Assembly: GCA_012520135.1 (NCBI GenBank)
Contig: JAAYOX010000355.1
Span: 1-8,847 of the forward strand
DNA length: 8,847 nucleotides
Direction: 5' to 3'
Source: Clostridia bacterium
GTDB lineage: Bacteria > Bacillota > DULZ01
Positions 7,373 to 8,847 of the stretch are shown here, in pieces. The notes below the pieces were generated by a model, which saw only the letters and a list, made by a program, of their open reading frames with translations, was not told the origin of the DNA and did no database searches. Each line of letters starts with the position of its first letter. Within the stretch, counting starts at the first letter, position 1. The translations under genes were made by a program, and so were the position numbers.

Positions 7373-7515
7373 AATATCTTTTTTTACAAAAATCTTAATT
7401 CTTATGGTATAATCGAACTACTTCTACCCGACATTTACCTGACATAATCAAAATCATCGCAAGGTAAAGTTATATTTTTTATATTTGTCATAACTCTAAA
7501 CAAAACTGACAGACC
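7373..7515. promoter_or_regulatory. Divergent promoter region of the XRE and DUF3784-like genes
   Basis: The 143 bp between the two starts contain TATATTTG (7480-7487), an exact match to the TAnnTTTG -7 consensus for the plus-strand gene, placed 28 bp before its ATG. No good TTG lies at the expected -33 distance. AGTTAT (7468-7473) and ATAACT (7490-7495) form a 6-bp inverted repeat spanning this box, a possible operator for the neighbouring XRE protein. No convincing consensus was found for the minus-strand gene. Confidence 0.4.
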
Positions 7516-8235
7516 ATGGGTATAATTCATGTAATCACAGGACTTCTTATGATTGGTATGGGATTTCTAGTTAAATCTTCCCCCAATCTGATAGCCGGAT
7601 ACAACACGATGTCAGAAGACAAAAAGAAACATGTTGATATTGAAGGATTATCAACATTTATGCGTAACAGTTTTATCATTATTGGATTGTCAATTATTGC
7701 CGGGTATTATGTATTCAAATGGATTGGCTATACCGCAATTGCTAATTCAATGATACTGATTGCCACTGTAATTGGTGTGATCATTATGCTGATACATGCA
7801 CAAAGATTTGACCACAATAAAAAGAATACCAAAAAAACAAGACTCATTTATTTTATCCTTGGACTTGTAATCGTTTTAGTCATTGGGTTAATAACATATG
7901 GCTACATGCCCTCAAAAGCAAAAATTATCAATGACCATATTACATTCACAGGAATGTACGGATTTACAATGCTTGTTTCTGAAATTGATACTATCGAACT
8001 GTCTGATGCCATTCCAACTATTAAAATGCGGACCAATGGATTTAGTTCCGGAGTAGTCAATAAGGGATTCTTCAACCTGGATACATTGGGTAAGACTCGA
8101 TTGCTTATCCATTCTGACAATGCCCCATTCTTGATAATATCTAAAAGTAATTCTGACAAGATTATCATCAACTATAAAGACAAAGCAAAAACAGAGCAGG
8201 TATTTGAAGAGATTAAAACGCTGATTAGTAGATAA
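7516..8235 (+). CDS. DUF3784-like membrane protein with C-terminal PH-like domain
   Basis: A 239-residue membrane protein of unknown function. The N-terminal part resembles DUF3784: TM1 at about 2-20, then SPNLIAGYNTMSEDKKKHVD with the AGYNTMS motif, then TM2 (51-69) and TM3 (74-94). A basic loop (96-108) and TM4 (about 109-129) follow. Residues 136-239 are soluble and beta-rich (ITFTGMYGFTMLVSEIDTIEL, then FLIISK and KIIINY), ending in a helix, which resembles bacterial PH-like domains found on small membrane proteins. No catalytic motif is seen. Start ATG at 7516 follows a TAnnTTTG box. The gene is AT-rich like its divergent neighbour and ends 84 bp before the left flank of repeat copy 3. 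Domain names are from pattern recall, not a search. Confidence 0.8.
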   Translation: MGIIHVITGLLMIGMGFLVKSSPNLIAGYNTMSEDKKKHVDIEGLSTFMRNSFIIIGLSIIAGYYVFKWIGYTAIANSMILIATVIGVIIMLIHAQRFDHNKKNTKKTRLIYFILGLVIVLVIGLITYGYMPSKAKIINDHITFTGMYGFTMLVSEIDTIELSDAIPTIKMRTNGFSSGVVNKGFFNLDTLGKTRLLIHSDNAPFLIISKSNSDKIIINYKDKAKTEQVFEEIKTLISR

Positions 8236-8318
8236 CTGTCACTAACATTATCAATGCAAATTAGCACCTAAGTACGTTGCAATCTCGCAAATGAGTGTGT
8301 TGTAGCCCCGCATTTTTG

Positions 8319-8462
8319 CAGGTCGCTGCACCAAAAGAACGGGGAACGCCTCCCGGTTGCTGCGCTATCGCTTCGCTCCCGCTCCGCAACCGGGCCCCTC
8401 CCTCCTCGGGTGCGAGGTTCCCCTTTTCCTTTTGGTGTCAGCTCCCTTGCCTGCTCCCCTCT
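8319..8462 (+). repeat. Palindromic intergenic repeat, copy 3 (complete)
   Basis: The core is 107 bp (8330-8436). Outer stem: ACCAAAAG (8330-8337) with CTTTTGGT (8429-8436), then GGGGAA (8341-8346) with TTCCCC (8418-8423). Middle arm: CCCGGTTGC (8352-8360) with GCAACCGGG (8386-8394). Side arm: CCTCG-GGTG-CGAGG (8404-8417). The left flank CAGGTCGCTGC is shared with copy 2, and the right flank to 8462 is shared with copy 1. The whole is a three-way branched fold with no gene inside. It lies downstream of the DUF3784-like gene. Confidence 0.9.
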
Positions 8463-8481
8463 TCAGTGCAAATGCGTGCAG

Positions 8482-8617
8482 TTTGGCGCGTTTTGACAAT
8501 CTAGATTCAATCAAGTGCGCCAAGTTTTTTTGCCATTGCTATATTTATCTTTTAATCTGACAGTTGCGATTTCTTCAGGAAATGTTGGCGCACTAGATTG
8601 AATCTAGCATGCGCTAA
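8482..8617. repeat. Pair of TTGGCGC palindromes with 23-bp inverted repeats
   Basis: Bases 8501-8523 and the reverse complement of 8585-8607 agree at 22 of 23 positions, around a 61-bp AT-rich spacer (8524-8584). Each arm is also part of its own imperfect palindrome: TTGGCGC (8483-8489) with GCGCCAA (8517-8523), and TTGGCGCA (8585-8592) with TGCGCTAA (8610-8617), each around an ATTCAAT or ATTGAAT centre. Together the arms could form a long hairpin or paired protein-binding sites. Confidence 0.75.
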
Positions 8618-8630
8618 TATATTATCTTTG
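8598..8630 (+). promoter_or_regulatory. Probable Bacteroidota promoter for the gene at 8793
   Basis: TATCTTTG (8623-8630) matches TAnnTTTG exactly. A TTG (8598-8600) lies 22 bp upstream, slightly beyond the usual spacing, and sits inside the right TTGGCGC palindrome, which could therefore be an operator. A leader of about 155 nt would precede the start at 8793. Confidence 0.45.
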
Positions 8631-8671
8631 TTATACTTCCTTATATCTATATTTAAGTACCCGCAACCCCT

Positions 8672-8743
8672 ATGCAAGAAGTCTCAAAACAGCACGAACC
8701 ATCCTCGTTCATAACGTCACGTTTTGACGTAGCTTTGATGTAA
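8672..8743 (+). other. Leader region with possible 23-aa upstream ORF and hairpin
   Basis: An ATG at 8672 opens a 23-codon frame ending at 8743. Within it ACGTCA (8714-8719) and TGACGT (8725-8730) form a perfect 6-bp stem with loop CGTTT. The frame does not resemble anything I recognise and may be chance; its place between the promoter and the next start is the only reason to list it. Confidence 0.2.
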
Positions 8744-8792
8744 CTATGCAAAAAGTATCAACATAATATCTGATCACAAATAATAACAATTC

Positions 8793-8847
8793 ATGCGTAA
8801 TTTTTATTACAAAGACAGCATATCCTCTTTTCTTTCAAAGAGCACAA
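8793..8847 (+). CDS. Start of an unidentified protein, cut by the window edge
   Basis: The ATG at 8793 opens a frame without stop to the window end, giving MRNFYYKDSISSFLSKST. The start context is A/T-rich with no Shine-Dalgarno, normal for Bacteroidota, and a TAnnTTTG promoter lies 163 bp upstream. The peptide looks like a genuine N-terminus. From memory it faintly recalls the starts of some DUF2075-type (helicase-like) proteins, but 18 residues are too few to assign a family. It continues past 8847. Confidence 0.5.
   Translation, partial: MRNFYYKDSISSFLSKST

Noticed and set aside
7411..7430. Sigma70-like TATGGTATAAT sequence on the plus strand
   Set aside because: Bacteroidota housekeeping promoters use TAnnTTTG, and this lies far from the start at 7516, where an exact TAnnTTTG match exists.
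8295..8560. Plus-strand frames of 67-69 codons across repeat copy 3
   Set aside because: These are repeat translations with no start context and no resemblance to known proteins.
8524..8584. Invertible promoter between the 23-bp inverted repeats
   Set aside because: No TAnnTTTG box on either strand of the spacer and no recombinase gene in the window.

Overview
The window looks like a chromosome segment of a Bacteroidota bacterium, most likely a flavobacterium. The clues are Bacteroidota-type promoter signatures (TAnnTTTG at -7), A/T-rich translation starts without strong Shine-Dalgarno sequences, a MacAB/TolC-type export operon with its own LytS/LytTR pair, and small DUF4870/DUF3784-type membrane proteins. 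The genus cannot be named from the sequence.

Layout. (1) Positions 1-277 hold the right part of a palindromic intergenic repeat (copy 1), a TTGGCGC-type palindrome, and a good Bacteroidota promoter at 220-250. (2) Positions 278-6622 hold six tightly packed plus-strand genes, with gaps of 10-30 bp or a small overlap. They encode a TolC-family outer-membrane channel, a MacA-like lipoprotein adaptor, a MacB-like ATPase, a MacB-like permease, a LytS-type histidine kinase and a LytTR response regulator. Together they form a tripartite, ATP-driven export system across both membranes plus a membrane sensor and regulator that probably control it. (3) Positions 6623-6874 hold a weak hairpin, a 23-bp tandem repeat and palindromic repeat copy 2. 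(4) Positions 6875-8235 are visibly more AT-rich and carry two divergent genes: an XRE helix-turn-helix protein fused to a DUF4870-like membrane domain (minus strand), and a DUF3784-like membrane protein with a C-terminal PH-like domain (plus strand). (5) Positions 8236-8792 hold repeat copy 3, a nearly perfect 23-bp inverted repeat, a probable promoter and a leader region. (6) A new gene appears to begin at 8793 and runs off the window.

The export operon is a familiar type. The less explained material is the repeat family. Copies 2 and 3 differ at 2 of 107 positions, lie in the same orientation, fold into a branched structure, and bracket the AT-rich regulator pair. Two of the three copies are followed by TTGGCGC-type palindromes. 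No transposase, CRISPR array, tRNA or rRNA was seen. I did not find clear proof of a new defence or mobile system. The repeat family and the XRE-membrane/DUF3784-PH pair are the best candidates for something undescribed.
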